NCBI RefSeq assembly: GCF_001602375.1
Contig: NZ_BCNY01000014.1
Coordinates: 62,001 to 126,000 of the forward strand
Length of the DNA: 64,000 bases
Source: Methanoculleus horonobensis
Lineage (GTDB): Archaea > Halobacteriota > Methanomicrobia > Methanomicrobiales > Methanoculleaceae
Direction of reading: 5' to 3'
In this document: piece after piece, positions 1 through 9,147 of the stretch
Numbering within the stretch: the stretch's first letter is position 1
Layout of the letters: each line of letters starts with the position of its first letter
The notes under the pieces: generated by a model
The model's database searches: none
Seen by the model: the letters and a program-made list of their open reading frames with translations, nothing else
What the model was told of the DNA's origin: nothing
Made by a program: the position numbers and the translations under genes

Positions 1-446
<446 letters not shown>

Positions 447-472
447 GCGATTTGCGGTCGAGAGGGTACGGT

Positions 473-1321
473 ATGGTGCTGGTGGGATGCCACGTCTCCA
501 TCGCCGGCTCGATCGACCTTGCGGTCGGGCGGGCCCTTGGTGCAGGCTGCGATACGTTTCAGATCTTCTCAAGGAACCCCCGCGGCTGGAAGACAAAAGA
601 CCTCGGCCCCGAGGTGGCCGGGGCTTTCAGGGCGGCGGTGAGTGCGGCGGGGATCGGGCCGGTCGTCGACCACATGCCCTACCTCCCGAACCCGGCCTCG
701 CCCGATGCCGAGATCTACGAAAAATCGGTCGCGTCGCTCGCCGGGGAACTCCGGCGGTGCGCTCTCCTCGGGATACCTTATCTCGTGACCCATCTCGGGC
801 ACCACCGCGGCGCCGGGATGGAAGCGGGGCAGGAGCGGGTCGTTGCCGCCGTCAACCGGGCGTTTGAAGACGCCGGGGATGCCGGCGTGACGCTCCTCCT
901 CGAGAACACCGCCGGGGAGAAGAACAGCGTGGGGTCGGCCGTCGACGACCTCTCGCGAATCATGGACGGGATCGATGCGAAAGAGAGGGTCGGGATCTGT
1001 TTCGATACCTGCCATGCGTTCGCCGCCGGCTACGACCTCCGGACGGCCGAAGGGGTCGATGCGGTCATGGGAGAACTCGACGAGCGGATAGGTCTATCCC
1101 GTCTCCGGATCATCCATCTCAACGACTGCAAAGGGGATCTCGGGAGCGGGCTTGACCGCCACGAGCACATCGGGCTCGGTTCTATCGGGGAAGAAGGCTT
1201 CCGGCATATCCTCCGCCATCCGGCCGTCCGCGGCCTCCCTCTCATCTGCGAGACGCCGGTTGACGGGCGGCGGGACGATACCGGGAATATCGCGAAGGTC
1301 CGTGAACTTGCGGGAGCCTGA
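473..1321 (+). CDS. nfo: Endonuclease IV (AP endonuclease)
   Basis: A 282-residue Xylose-isomerase-like TIM-barrel enzyme that cleaves DNA 5' to abasic sites in base excision repair. The three-zinc ligand segments are visible in order: VDHMPYLPNPA, LVTHLGHHRG, LLLENTAGE, GICFDTCHAF, IIHLNDCKGD with RHEHIGLGSIG, and the closing ICETP. The ATG at 473 is chosen over one at 452 because MVLVGCHVSIAG is the normal start of the family and GAGAGG precedes it. The length is usual for archaeal Nfo (about 280). It may be cotranscribed with the upstream dehydrogenase. Confidence 0.96.
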   Translation: MVLVGCHVSIAGSIDLAVGRALGAGCDTFQIFSRNPRGWKTKDLGPEVAGAFRAAVSAAGIGPVVDHMPYLPNPASPDAEIYEKSVASLAGELRRCALLGIPYLVTHLGHHRGAGMEAGQERVVAAVNRAFEDAGDAGVTLLLENTAGEKNSVGSAVDDLSRIMDGIDAKERVGICFDTCHAFAAGYDLRTAEGVDAVMGELDERIGLSRLRIIHLNDCKGDLGSGLDRHEHIGLGSIGEEGFRHILRHPAVRGLPLICETPVDGRRDDTGNIAKVRELAGA

Positions 1322-1633
1322 GCGCCCGGGGACGTTGCTCCGGCGAGATCGTGCTGCCGGGTATGCTCTGCCGGTGCCCGGGGCGGACTATATTTCACAA
1401 TTTTTATAATAATCTGACATTCCCTCTCAGTCCGCCTGCATTTATGGTAAGATATTTATATTGGTGATTCTATTCTGCAGCGCGCGAACCCTTAGCCTGA
1501 GGAATCCCGGTGATTCTCCGGAATTTCACAGGATCTCCGTTTGTACGCCGCCGGGGGAGTTCCGTTTCCCCGGCGCGCGTACAGACACCATCGTATGGGA
1601 CGAAGGGGGCGTTCTCATCGTGGTGATAGAAGA
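1322..1633 (+). promoter_or_regulatory. Intergenic region with two AT-rich promoter candidates
   Basis: This 312-base gap holds two archaeal TATA-like stretches, TTTTTATAATAA near 1401-1412 and ATATTTATATT at 1452-1462, in otherwise GC-rich DNA. The second would give a leader of about 150 bases before the surface protein at 1634. No gene is recognisable here. Confidence 0.45.
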
Positions 1634-4078
1634 ATGGCTGAATATAATGCGCTGATTGTAGCCTGTACCGTCATTGTTATCGGATTGCTGGCATCGCCTG
1701 CCCTGGCCGGTGAGAGCGCCCCGGGGGATATCGTTTCGGTCTGTATCGCTGGAGGATCGCAGGAGCACCCCGACATCGACGGAGATATGGTCGTCTGGGA
1801 AGACGGCAGGAACGGAGAGTCGATCTACTATTCGAGCGGCCGCGGCGGCGACGGCCAGAAGGTTGCGGGCGAGGGGACGGGGCAGAGATACCCGTCCGTC
1901 TCGGGGGATTACATCGTCTGGGAGGAGAACCGGAATATGAGCCCGGACATCAGCCTCTTCGATCTATCGACCGGCATGACGACGGCGCTCACCGACGACC
2001 CCGCCGACCAGTGGATGCCCGTCGTTCACGGGGAGCATGTGATCTGGTACGATGCCCGGGGCGGGAGCACGGATATCTGCCTCTATACTATCGAGACCGG
2101 CAGCGAGACCTTCCTCTCCTGCTCGCCGGTGACCGAATGGAAGCCCGCGCTCTCGGAGAGGTATGTCGTCTGGGAGGAGAGCACCGGGAATGGAGATATC
2201 TGGCTGTACGATATCTGGAACAGGGATAAGCAGCCGATTACGCAGGATAACTGGCGGCAGACCTACCCGTCGATATCGGGGAGCCGGATCGTCTGGGAGG
2301 ACTACCGGAACGGGGCTCCCGACATCTACCTCTTCGATCTCGACAATCCTGCCGCCGGAGAGCAGAGGATCACCGACGATCCCGAATGGCAGGTCTCCCC
2401 CTCGATCGACGGAGACCTCATCGCCTGGGAGGACAAGCGGAGCGGGATCTGGAACGTTTACATCTGCGACCTCGCCGCAGGGAAGGATAGGCAGATGCCG
2501 ATCATTCCTTCCGCGACCGAACAGCTCTACCCCGCCGTCAGCGGCGATCGGGTCGTCTGGCAGAACGGCCGCGGGGGAGGTTCGGACATCTACGCCTTCA
2601 CCTACTTCGACGGAGCAGCCCCGGTGGCGGAGTTCTCGGCAGACCCGACCGAAGGAGGGGCGGCGCTCAACGTCTGGTTCATCGACCAGTCGGCCGGCGA
2701 TCCGGACGCCTGGGAATGGGACTTCGGCGACGGGAACACCTCGACCTCGCAGTATTCGTGGCACTACTACGAGATCCCCGGGAACTACACCGTCTCGCTC
2801 ACGGTGCATAACGCGTTCGGGTCCGACACCGTCACGAAGACCGATCTCATCCACGTAGATCCCCCGGAACCGCCGGTTATCCATTTCCGCGCGGAACCGT
2901 TGTCGGGGCCTGCGCCTCTTATGGTCTATTTTTACGGTGATTTACCGGACTACGCGACGGCCTGGCTCTGGGACTTCGGTGACGGCGAGACATCGCCACA
3001 ACGGGACACGCGTCACCGCTATGATCGTCCCGGAGTCTATAACGTCTCCCTGACCTGTGACAACGCGGGAGCCAGCGCGACGCACACGGAGTACGGCTAC
3101 ATCACCGTCTATTCCGCAACTCCCACCCCAACCGTGACCCCGACGGTAACCCCGACCGTGACCCCAACCGTAACCCCGACCGTAACCCCGACCGTAACCC
3201 CGACCGTGACCCCGACCGTGACCCCGACCGTGACCCCGACCGTGACCCCGACCGTGACCCCGACTCCAACGGTTAACGTGACGCCGACCCAGACCCAGAC
3301 GGCCACCCCGACACCGACACAGAAACCCGCGGGCGGCGGTGGCGGCGGAGGAGGGGGAGGAGGCGGTGGTGGTGGGGGTGGCGGCGGCTCCGCCCCGGTC
3401 AACTCCGGCTGGAGCACACCGAAGCCCACCCCCACGCCTACCCCCACCGTGACGGCGAAGCCCACTTCCCGTGAAGCCGACTCCGGCAGCCTCCACCTCG
3501 GGGAGACCGGCCTCGTCGACCAGGTCGCCAGGATCCGTTCGTCTGACGGGGTCGCGACCCTCACGATCGCGGAGGGTGTCCGGGCTGTCGATGCCGCCGG
3601 CAATCCGCTTCGTGCGGTGACCCTTGCGGCGATCGATGCGGCCGACGTGCCCGCGGCGCCCGGCGCGTACGTCTTTTCCGGGTACGCCTGCACCGCCGGG
3701 CCGGAGGGAGCGGCCTTCTCCCCGCCGGCGACGCTCTCGTTCGACTTCACAGAAGAGCAGTGGGACGCCGTCTACAACGGCAGCATGCAGGACGGGCTCA
3801 TGGTGCAGCGATACAACCGGTCTGCCGGCACCTGGGAGGAGGTTCCGACAACCGTCCTCCCGGAGATTCGGAGCGTCACGGCCGAAGTCATGCACTTCAG
3901 CGCGTATGCGCTCTTTGCCGCGGCACCCGAGGACGGCGCGGCACAGGCGGTTGCCGCTGATACCGGCCGGGGATTCACGGCCCGTGAGATCCCGTATGCG
4001 CACCTCATCCCGGGCCTGCTTGCCCTCATCATCGCGGGGGCGGGGGCACTCCTCTACTTCCGGAAGGATGAGCCCTGA
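1634..4078 (+). CDS. Secreted cell-surface protein: TolB-like propeller, two PKD domains, Thr-Pro linker, Gly tract, C-terminal TM
   Basis: An 814-residue protein. Order: a signal peptide (about residues 5-25); roughly six repeats with a VVWED or VIWYD core typical of TolB-like beta-propellers (about 40-330); two PKD domains marked by WEWDFGDGNTS and WLWDFGDGETS (about 330-500); eleven TVTP units; 19 consecutive glycines; a compact C-terminal domain; and a transmembrane helix at the very end (IPGLLALIIAGAGALLYF) with a charged tail. This points to a membrane-anchored exposed protein whose Thr-Pro linker is a likely O-glycosylation region. The ATG at 1634 follows GGTGATAG and gives a proper signal peptide; the frame is open further upstream without coding character. 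Ligand or enzymatic role unknown. Confidence 0.9.
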   Translation: MAEYNALIVACTVIVIGLLASPALAGESAPGDIVSVCIAGGSQEHPDIDGDMVVWEDGRNGESIYYSSGRGGDGQKVAGEGTGQRYPSVSGDYIVWEENRNMSPDISLFDLSTGMTTALTDDPADQWMPVVHGEHVIWYDARGGSTDICLYTIETGSETFLSCSPVTEWKPALSERYVVWEESTGNGDIWLYDIWNRDKQPITQDNWRQTYPSISGSRIVWEDYRNGAPDIYLFDLDNPAAGEQRITDDPEWQVSPSIDGDLIAWEDKRSGIWNVYICDLAAGKDRQMPIIPSATEQLYPAVSGDRVVWQNGRGGGSDIYAFTYFDGAAPVAEFSADPTEGGAALNVWFIDQSAGDPDAWEWDFGDGNTSTSQYSWHYYEIPGNYTVSLTVHNAFGSDTVTKTDLIHVDPPEPPVIHFRAEPLSGPAPLMVYFYGDLPDYATAWLWDFGDGETSPQRDTRHRYDRPGVYNVSLTCDNAGASATHTEYGYITVYSATPTPTVTPTVTPTVTPTVTPTVTPTVTPTVTPTVTPTVTPTVTPTVTPTPTVNVTPTQTQTATPTPTQKPAGGGGGGGGGGGGGGGGGGGSAPVNSGWSTPKPTPTPTPTVTAKPTSREADSGSLHLGETGLVDQVARIRSSDGVATLTIAEGVRAVDAAGNPLRAVTLAAIDAADVPAAPGAYVFSGYACTAGPEGAAFSPPATLSFDFTEEQWDAVYNGSMQDGLMVQRYNRSAGTWEEVPTTVLPEIRSVTAEVMHFSAYALFAAAPEDGAAQAVAADTGRGFTAREIPYAHLIPGLLALIIAGAGALLYFRKDEP
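3131..3262 (+). repeat. 12-bp tandem repeat (11 units) encoding TVTP
   Basis: Eleven units of ACCGTGACCCCG with minor changes (GTG/GTA, CCG/CCA) sit inside the surface-protein gene. The last five units are identical, as expected for recent slippage. Each unit adds or removes four residues without shifting the frame. Confidence 0.95.
3332..3388 (+). repeat. Polyglycine tract, 19 consecutive Gly codons
   Basis: Nineteen glycine codons in a row using all four synonymous codons (GGC, GGT, GGA, GGG), so the run is not a simple trinucleotide repeat at the DNA level. It joins the Thr-Pro linker to the C-terminal domain. Confidence 0.95.
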
Positions 4079-4088
4079 AACGGTTCAG

Positions 4089-4094
4089 AAAAAA
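4089..4094 (-). terminator. Poly-T terminator candidate for the propeller gene on the minus strand
   Basis: Six T residues on the minus strand lie 14 bases past the stop of the minus-strand gene, in the 29-base convergent gap. Confidence 0.4.
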
Positions 4095-4107
4095 GTGGTT
4101 GAGGGGG

Positions 4108-5325
4108 TTATCCTCTCCGTCTCCTTCCCGCGAGGAGGAGGAGGAGCGCCGCCCCGGCAGCCGCCGCACCGAATCCCGGTGCCGCCGTCGGGGCGGGGCT
4201 CACCGGTTCCGCGATGCCGGCCAGCCAGGCGGCACTGGTATCGGGGGAGAGGAACCGGATGCCCGCGAGGGTGTATCCGCCGGGAGCGCTGCTGGCCCCG
4301 TAGATTCCGGTGGCGGTGAACGCCGTGTCCCACAGGATCGTCCCGTCCGCATCCGTTCCGAAGACGAACCCTTCTCCGTTCCTTGCGTCCGTGCCTGCAA
4401 CCACGTATCCGCCGGAGGGCCGTAACTCGACGGCGTATCCGGAGAGCCCCTCCATATTCCGGAGCCAGACCTCCTCTCCGTCTCCGTCGACGAGGCCGTA
4501 CCAGTAGTTGCCCGAGTAGACGAACTGTCCGTCATCGGTCTCCTCGACATCGAAGATGATCGGGACCTGGTAGTTCTTCTGCCAGAGCGTGTTGCCGTCG
4601 GCATCCAGCCGGATGAGGAAGCCGTCCCCGATATCGTAGGTGAAGGGCGACTTCGTGCCCCCGATGACGTAGCCTCCGTCGGCGGTCACGCTCCCTGCGT
4701 TCGCGGAGAGCCCGGGGAACGTCCGGTTCCAGGCGGGCGTGCCGTCACCGTCGGTCTTTACGATGACCGCCGTCGTCTCGTTCTCCGATCCTGGCGGGTT
4801 CCAGAGCCACCCTATGGCGGCGTAGCCGCCGTCGGCGGTCTCCTCGACAGACGAGACCTTCATCCCGGGAATGGCCTGCCGCCACTCCTCCTCCCCGGCG
4901 GCACTGATCCTGATCAGGAACGAAGAACCCTGGTAGGTAGACTCCTGATCCGACCCTGACGAGGAGACGTTGAAGGCGCCGACGATGTAGCCCCCGTCAG
5001 CGGTTTCCGCAACGGCTGCTGGAGAAATTCCGGGAATGCTTGCATTCCATGCCTCGTTGCCCTCACCATCCGTCTTCACGAGCAGCAGGCTCTCGCTCAC
5101 CCCGTACCTCTCCGCAAGGGTCGAGCCGAGGGCGATGAAGCCGCCGTCCGCGGTCGGCGCAACGGCGTCGAACTTGTTGTTGTTCTCCGGTGCGAACGTC
5201 ACGTTCCAGGCGACCTCCGGTGAGGTCTCGCTCGCGGAGACGATCCCTGCCGGCAGCACCACCGCAATCAGCAGTGCCGCGAGGATCGCTCCCGGCTTCC
5301 AGAAGTCTCGGACATTTTCCGTCAT
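4108..5325 (-). CDS. Secreted seven-bladed beta-propeller protein with PGF-CTERM sorting tail
   Basis: A 405-residue protein. After an N-terminal signal segment (ILAALLIAVVLPAGIVS) come about seven repeats around the motif TADGGYIVG, the spacing expected of a seven-bladed propeller of the bacterial/archaeal 'ADGGY' type. The tail PGFGAAAAGAALLLLL then GRRRRG is a PGF-CTERM signal: PGF motif, hydrophobic helix, Arg cluster. In archaea this is recognised by archaeosortase A, which replaces the helix with a lipid anchor. The ATG at 5325 is chosen over 5388 because AGTGATC precedes it and it gives a clean signal peptide. It converges on the other propeller gene and diverges from endA. Confidence 0.88.
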   Translation of the reverse strand: MTENVRDFWKPGAILAALLIAVVLPAGIVSASETSPEVAWNVTFAPENNNKFDAVAPTADGGFIALGSTLAERYGVSESLLLVKTDGEGNEAWNASIPGISPAAVAETADGGYIVGAFNVSSSGSDQESTYQGSSFLIRISAAGEEEWRQAIPGMKVSSVEETADGGYAAIGWLWNPPGSENETTAVIVKTDGDGTPAWNRTFPGLSANAGSVTADGGYVIGGTKSPFTYDIGDGFLIRLDADGNTLWQKNYQVPIIFDVEETDDGQFVYSGNYWYGLVDGDGEEVWLRNMEGLSGYAVELRPSGGYVVAGTDARNGEGFVFGTDADGTILWDTAFTATGIYGASSAPGGYTLAGIRFLSPDTSAAWLAGIAEPVSPAPTAAPGFGAAAAGAALLLLLAGRRRRG

Positions 5326-5420
5326 GGAATCGATCACTGGTGCGGTTTTGCACGCAAAAAGCGTAGTGGTTCGCTCCCGACAATCCATTAATGAACGTGA
5401 ACTTCCAATAACTCTAGCAC

Positions 5421-6431
5421 GTGTTGGCGATATTCGACGGAACCTGGGTACGCCTCGGCGGTGAAGGGCGGGCGCTCTACGAGCAGGGCGGCTACGGGAG
5501 GCTCGAAGGAACCGGCCTCCGCCTCTCTCCCGAAGAGGCGCTCTACCTCATGGAGAGGAACAAGATCGACGTGAAGGACTTCGGTTTCGATGCCCTGCTC
5601 GGTCTCTTTGCCGGCCAGCCGAACTTCATCCGCAGGTATCTCGTATACCGTGACATCCGCGAGCGGGGATACGTGATCCAGCCCGGCCCGCAGGATTTCC
5701 GCGTCTTCCGCCGCGGCCACAAGCCCGGCGCGGGGAAGTCCCGGTACCTGATCCGGGTTCTCTCGGAGCGCGACATCGTCGATTTCGACCGGCTGAGCCA
5801 GGATGTGCTTGCCGCAGTCAACATGCGCAAGCAGTACCTCCTCGCGGTCGTCGACGACGAGGACGAACTGACCTACTACGAGGTGCGGGTGCAGGATCTC
5901 CCCGGGGTCGGGGAGCCTGCGGGATGCGCGACGCCGGTGGAGGCCACGCTCTTCGGGACCTACGCGCTCGCCCACCTGCCGCCGGGAACCCCGCTCGAGG
6001 AGGACTGGTACGGCAAGAGGCTCGATACCGAACGGCTGCTCCTGCGTCCGGTCGAGTCGATCTACCTCATGCGCAGACGCTGCCTCTCGATCGTGCAGGA
6101 TGGAAAACGGATGACCGCAGAGCAGTTCCTCGATGCGGCGTCGGGGAAGGATGTCGAGATCCGCGAGAAAGAGCGGGTCTTCTCCGATCTGCGGGAGAAA
6201 GGTTACATCCCCCGAACGGGCTACAAGTTCGGCCACCACTTCCGTGTCTACTCGGGAAAGAAGAGCCATTCCGAGATGCTCGTTCATGCTGTTCCGTCCG
6301 GGACATCCACGCCGATGAGCGGCGTCTCCCGCTCGGTCAGGCTTGCTCACAGCGTCAAAAAGAAGATGTTGTTTGGCTGCATATATAACAGCGATATCAG
6401 ATACGTCGAATTCGCCCGAATAAAACTGTGA
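5421..6431 (+). CDS. endA: tRNA-splicing endonuclease EndA (tRNA-intron lyase)
   Basis: A 336-residue protein of the fused-repeat euryarchaeal type, with two homologous halves (about 1-170 and 170-336), which works as a homodimer and cuts the bulge-helix-bulge motif of intron-containing pre-tRNAs. Only the second half carries the catalytic set: GYKFGHHFRVY (Tyr277), HSEMLVH (His283) and RLAHSVKKK (Lys about 313). The start is a GTG at 5421. It precedes trpS by 10 bases, and the end of the gene contains a TATA-like stretch that may serve trpS. Confidence 0.95.
   Translation: MLAIFDGTWVRLGGEGRALYEQGGYGRLEGTGLRLSPEEALYLMERNKIDVKDFGFDALLGLFAGQPNFIRRYLVYRDIRERGYVIQPGPQDFRVFRRGHKPGAGKSRYLIRVLSERDIVDFDRLSQDVLAAVNMRKQYLLAVVDDEDELTYYEVRVQDLPGVGEPAGCATPVEATLFGTYALAHLPPGTPLEEDWYGKRLDTERLLLRPVESIYLMRRRCLSIVQDGKRMTAEQFLDAASGKDVEIREKERVFSDLREKGYIPRTGYKFGHHFRVYSGKKSHSEMLVHAVPSGTSTPMSGVSRSVRLAHSVKKKMLFGCIYNSDIRYVEFARIKL
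6381..6388 (+). promoter_or_regulatory. TATA box candidate for trpS-pheS-pheT inside the endA 3' end
   Basis: ATATATAA lies about 60 bases before the trpS start in GC-rich coding DNA; it would give a leader of about 34 bases. Confidence 0.4.
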
Positions 6432-6441
6432 GCGTCAGTAC

Positions 6442-7698
6442 ATGCATTCAGAAGTGAACCCGTGGTCGAATAGCCAGACCGTTGATGTGGATCGACTCTT
6501 TGCCGAGTTCGGCATCGAGCCGGTCAGTGAGGTCGCACGAAGGCTTCCCGAAGTACCGTCGTTTATGCGCAGGGGTATCGTCGTCGGGCACCGGGACTAC
6601 AGCCTGGTGGCCGATGCAATCCGGAACCGCACCCCGTTTCACGTGCTGACCGGGTTCATGCCCTCGGGTCTCCCGCACCTCGGGCACCTGATGGTCATGA
6701 AAGAGGTCGTCTGGCACGTCCGGCAGGGCGGGAACGGCTACGTCGCCATCGCCGACCGGGAAGCGCACGCTGTCCGCGGCATCTCGTGGGAGAAGTGCCG
6801 CGAGTACGGGAAGGAGTACCTCAAAGCCCTCTATGCGCTGGGATTCGAGGGTAAGACCTACTACCAGAGCAGGAACGACCGCTTGAAAGACCTCGCGTTC
6901 GAGGCGTCCACGAAGGTGAACTTCTCGGAGCTCGCTGCGATCTATGGGTTCGGGCCGGAGACATCGCTCTCCCACGCCGTGAGCGTCATCACCCAGGTCG
7001 CCGACATCCTCTTCCCGCAGCTCGATGCCGGCCCTGCGCCGACGATCGTCCCGGTCGGCCTCGACCAGGACCCGCACATCCGGCTCACCCGGGACGTGGC
7101 CTACAAACTCAGGCAGTTCACGGTCGAGGATCGCGGCGACCATATCAGCGTCCGGTCGAAGAACGCTCCCGAGGAGGCTATCGAGGCGGTGCACCGCGCC
7201 TTCCCCGGCTCGAAGAAGTACGCGGGCCACGTCGATGTCAAGGGCCTTCCGAAGGCCCGGGTGGAGGACGCCGTCCGCGAGATCGAGATCGCTCACGGCG
7301 GGTTCGGGTTCTACCTCCCCTCGTCGACCTACCACATCTTCATGCCCGGGCTCCAGGGCGGGAAGATGTCGAGCAGCGTGCCCGAGAGTTCGTTCGGGTT
7401 CTACGAGTCCGACAAATCGATCAAGAAGAAGGTCATGGCGGCGATGACCGGCGGGCGGATGACGCTCGAGGAGCAGAAGCGTCTCGGGGGCGAGCCGGAC
7501 GCCTGCTCGGTCTATCTCCTGAATCTCTTCCACATGCTCGAGGACGACGTGGAACTCGCCGACCTGCGCCGCCGGTGCGAGAGCGGCGAACTCACCTGCG
7601 GGCAGTGCAAAAAGGAGACGCTGGAGCGCGTGAATGCGTTTCTTTCGGAGTTGCGGGATAAGATGGATGCGGTCGAGCATCTTGCAGAGGAGGTGTGA
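6442..7698 (+). CDS. trpS: Tryptophanyl-tRNA synthetase
   Basis: A 418-residue class I synthetase that charges tRNA-Trp. The HIGH-type motif is PSGLPHLGH (residues 74-82) and the KMSKS-type motif is KMSSS (308-312). The archaeal/eukaryotic form is shown by VGLDQDPHIRLTRD and by an N-terminal extension of about 60 residues. It is the first of a translation run with pheS and pheT and ends three bases before the pheS start. Confidence 0.97.
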   Translation: MHSEVNPWSNSQTVDVDRLFAEFGIEPVSEVARRLPEVPSFMRRGIVVGHRDYSLVADAIRNRTPFHVLTGFMPSGLPHLGHLMVMKEVVWHVRQGGNGYVAIADREAHAVRGISWEKCREYGKEYLKALYALGFEGKTYYQSRNDRLKDLAFEASTKVNFSELAAIYGFGPETSLSHAVSVITQVADILFPQLDAGPAPTIVPVGLDQDPHIRLTRDVAYKLRQFTVEDRGDHISVRSKNAPEEAIEAVHRAFPGSKKYAGHVDVKGLPKARVEDAVREIEIAHGGFGFYLPSSTYHIFMPGLQGGKMSSSVPESSFGFYESDKSIKKKVMAAMTGGRMTLEEQKRLGGEPDACSVYLLNLFHMLEDDVELADLRRRCESGELTCGQCKKETLERVNAFLSELRDKMDAVEHLAEEV

Positions 7699-7700
7699 CG

Positions 7701-9146
7701 GTGGAACTGACGCTGAACGAGAAGAGGCTCCTGGTTGCCCTGGGGCCGATGGGATCGGCCGACGCGGCCGTCCTTGCGGAGAAGATGGATACCCGCCGGG
7801 AAGCGGTGGTGCAGTACGCGAACCTCGCCGGTGATCGGGGGCTCGTCGACGTGGAGAAGCATGTCGCCCGGCGGTATGTCCCGACGGAGGAGGGCCGGGC
7901 CTACATGGGAAAGGGCCTCCCCGAGCGGCAGGTGCTCGATAGTTTCGAGGAGACGATCCCGATGCGCGATCTCCAGAGCCACCCGCTTGCGAAGATCGCC
8001 ATCGGCTGGATGCGCAAGAAGGGCTGGATTGCGATCACGGGCGGGGTTGTGCAGAAGACCGGCAAGACCGCTCCGGGCCCCGACGAAGCCGCGTTTGCCC
8101 GGCTCGCCGAAAAGGGCGAGATCGCCGACGGCGAGGGGGTTGCCGATCTCGCGAAGCGCGGGCTCGTCGAGGAGGAGGAGACCGTCGCCTACACCGTCTC
8201 GATGACGACCCGCGGCCGCGAACTCCTGAGCCAGGGCCTCGACCTCCGGGAAGAGGTGGGGACGCTCACCCGCGAGCAGATCCTCTCCGGCGAGTGGAAG
8301 ACTCTCCCTCTCCGGCGCTACGACGTCACGAAACTCCCGAAACGTGCCTATCCGGGAAAGGTTCATCCCTACCAGCGCATCATCGACGAGATGCGCGGCA
8401 TCCTCTTCGATATGGGGTTCGAGGAGATGTCGGGCGGGATCGTCCAGAGTTCGTTCTGGAACTTCGACGCCCTCTTCCAGCCGCAGGACCACCCGGCGCG
8501 GGAGATGCAGGACACCTTCTTCCTCGGCGAGCGCCGGCCGCTCCCGGCGGGATACGAGCGCGTCCGCGACATGCACGAGCACGGCGGCGGAACCTCGTCG
8601 ACCGGGTGGGGAGGCACCTGGAGCGCCGAGAAGGCGGAGCAGTGCGTGCTCCGGACACACACGACGAGCCTCTCGATCCAGCACCTCGCAGCGCACCCGA
8701 AGCCGCCGGTCAGGGCGTTCTGCATCGGCCGGGTCTACCGGCGGGAGGCGATCGATCCCACCCACCTCGCGGAGTTCGAACAGCTCGAGGGGATCGTGAT
8801 GGACGAAGACGTCAACCTGCGCCACCTCCTTGGGTTCTTGAAGGAGTTCTACGCCAAGATGGGCTTTGAGAAGGTCCGGTTCCGGCCCGGCTACTTCCCC
8901 TACACCGAGCCCTCCGTGGAGCCGGAGGTCTACGTCGACGGGCTCGGCTGGGTGGAGCTCGGTGGGTCGGGCATCTTCCGCCAGGAGGTGACCGAGCCCT
9001 TTGGAATCGAGCACCCGGTGCTCGCGTGGGGTCTCGGGATCAGCCGGGTGGCGATGCTCCGGCTCGGGCTGCGGGATCTCCGGCAGCTCTACCGGAGCGA
9101 CGTCGAGTGGGTCCGGGATACGCCCACCTACGGCGGGAGGCGGTAA
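7701..9146 (+). CDS. pheS: Phenylalanyl-tRNA synthetase alpha subunit
   Basis: A 481-residue class II synthetase subunit, archaeal type with N-terminal winged-helix segments (about 1-190) before the catalytic core. Motif 2 is [16 protein letters not shown]; motif 3 is [18 protein letters not shown] place the start at the GTG at 7701 because GAGGAGGTG lies just before it; a GTG at 7695 would sit inside that ribosome site. It forms an alpha2-beta2 enzyme with PheT, whose gene starts one base after the stop. Confidence 0.96.
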   Translation: MELTLNEKRLLVALGPMGSADAAVLAEKMDTRREAVVQYANLAGDRGLVDVEKHVARRYVPTEEGRAYMGKGLPERQVLDSFEETIPMRDLQSHPLAKIAIGWMRKKGWIAITGGVVQKTGKTAPGPDEAAFARLAEKGEIADGEGVADLAKRGLVEEEETVAYTVSMTTRGRELLSQGLDLREEVGTLTREQILSGEWKTLPLRRYDVTKLPKRAYPGKVHPYQRIIDEMRGILFDMGFEEMSGGIVQSSFWNFDALFQPQDHPAREMQDTFFLGERRPLPAGYERVRDMHEHGGGTSSTGWGGTWSAEKAEQCVLRTHTTSLSIQHLAAHPKPPVRAFCIGRVYRREAIDPTHLAEFEQLEGIVMDEDVNLRHLLGFLKEFYAKMGFEKVRFRPGYFPYTEPSVEPEVYVDGLGWVELGGSGIFRQEVTEPFGIEHPVLAWGLGISRVAMLRLGLRDLRQLYRSDVEWVRDTPTYGGRR

Positions 9147-9147
9147 T

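Noticed and set aside
2942-4003. Minus-strand frames rich in Gly-Arg-His or Val-Gly repeats opposite the surface protein
   Set aside because: They are the reverse reading of the Thr-Pro and Gly repeats of the plus-strand gene.
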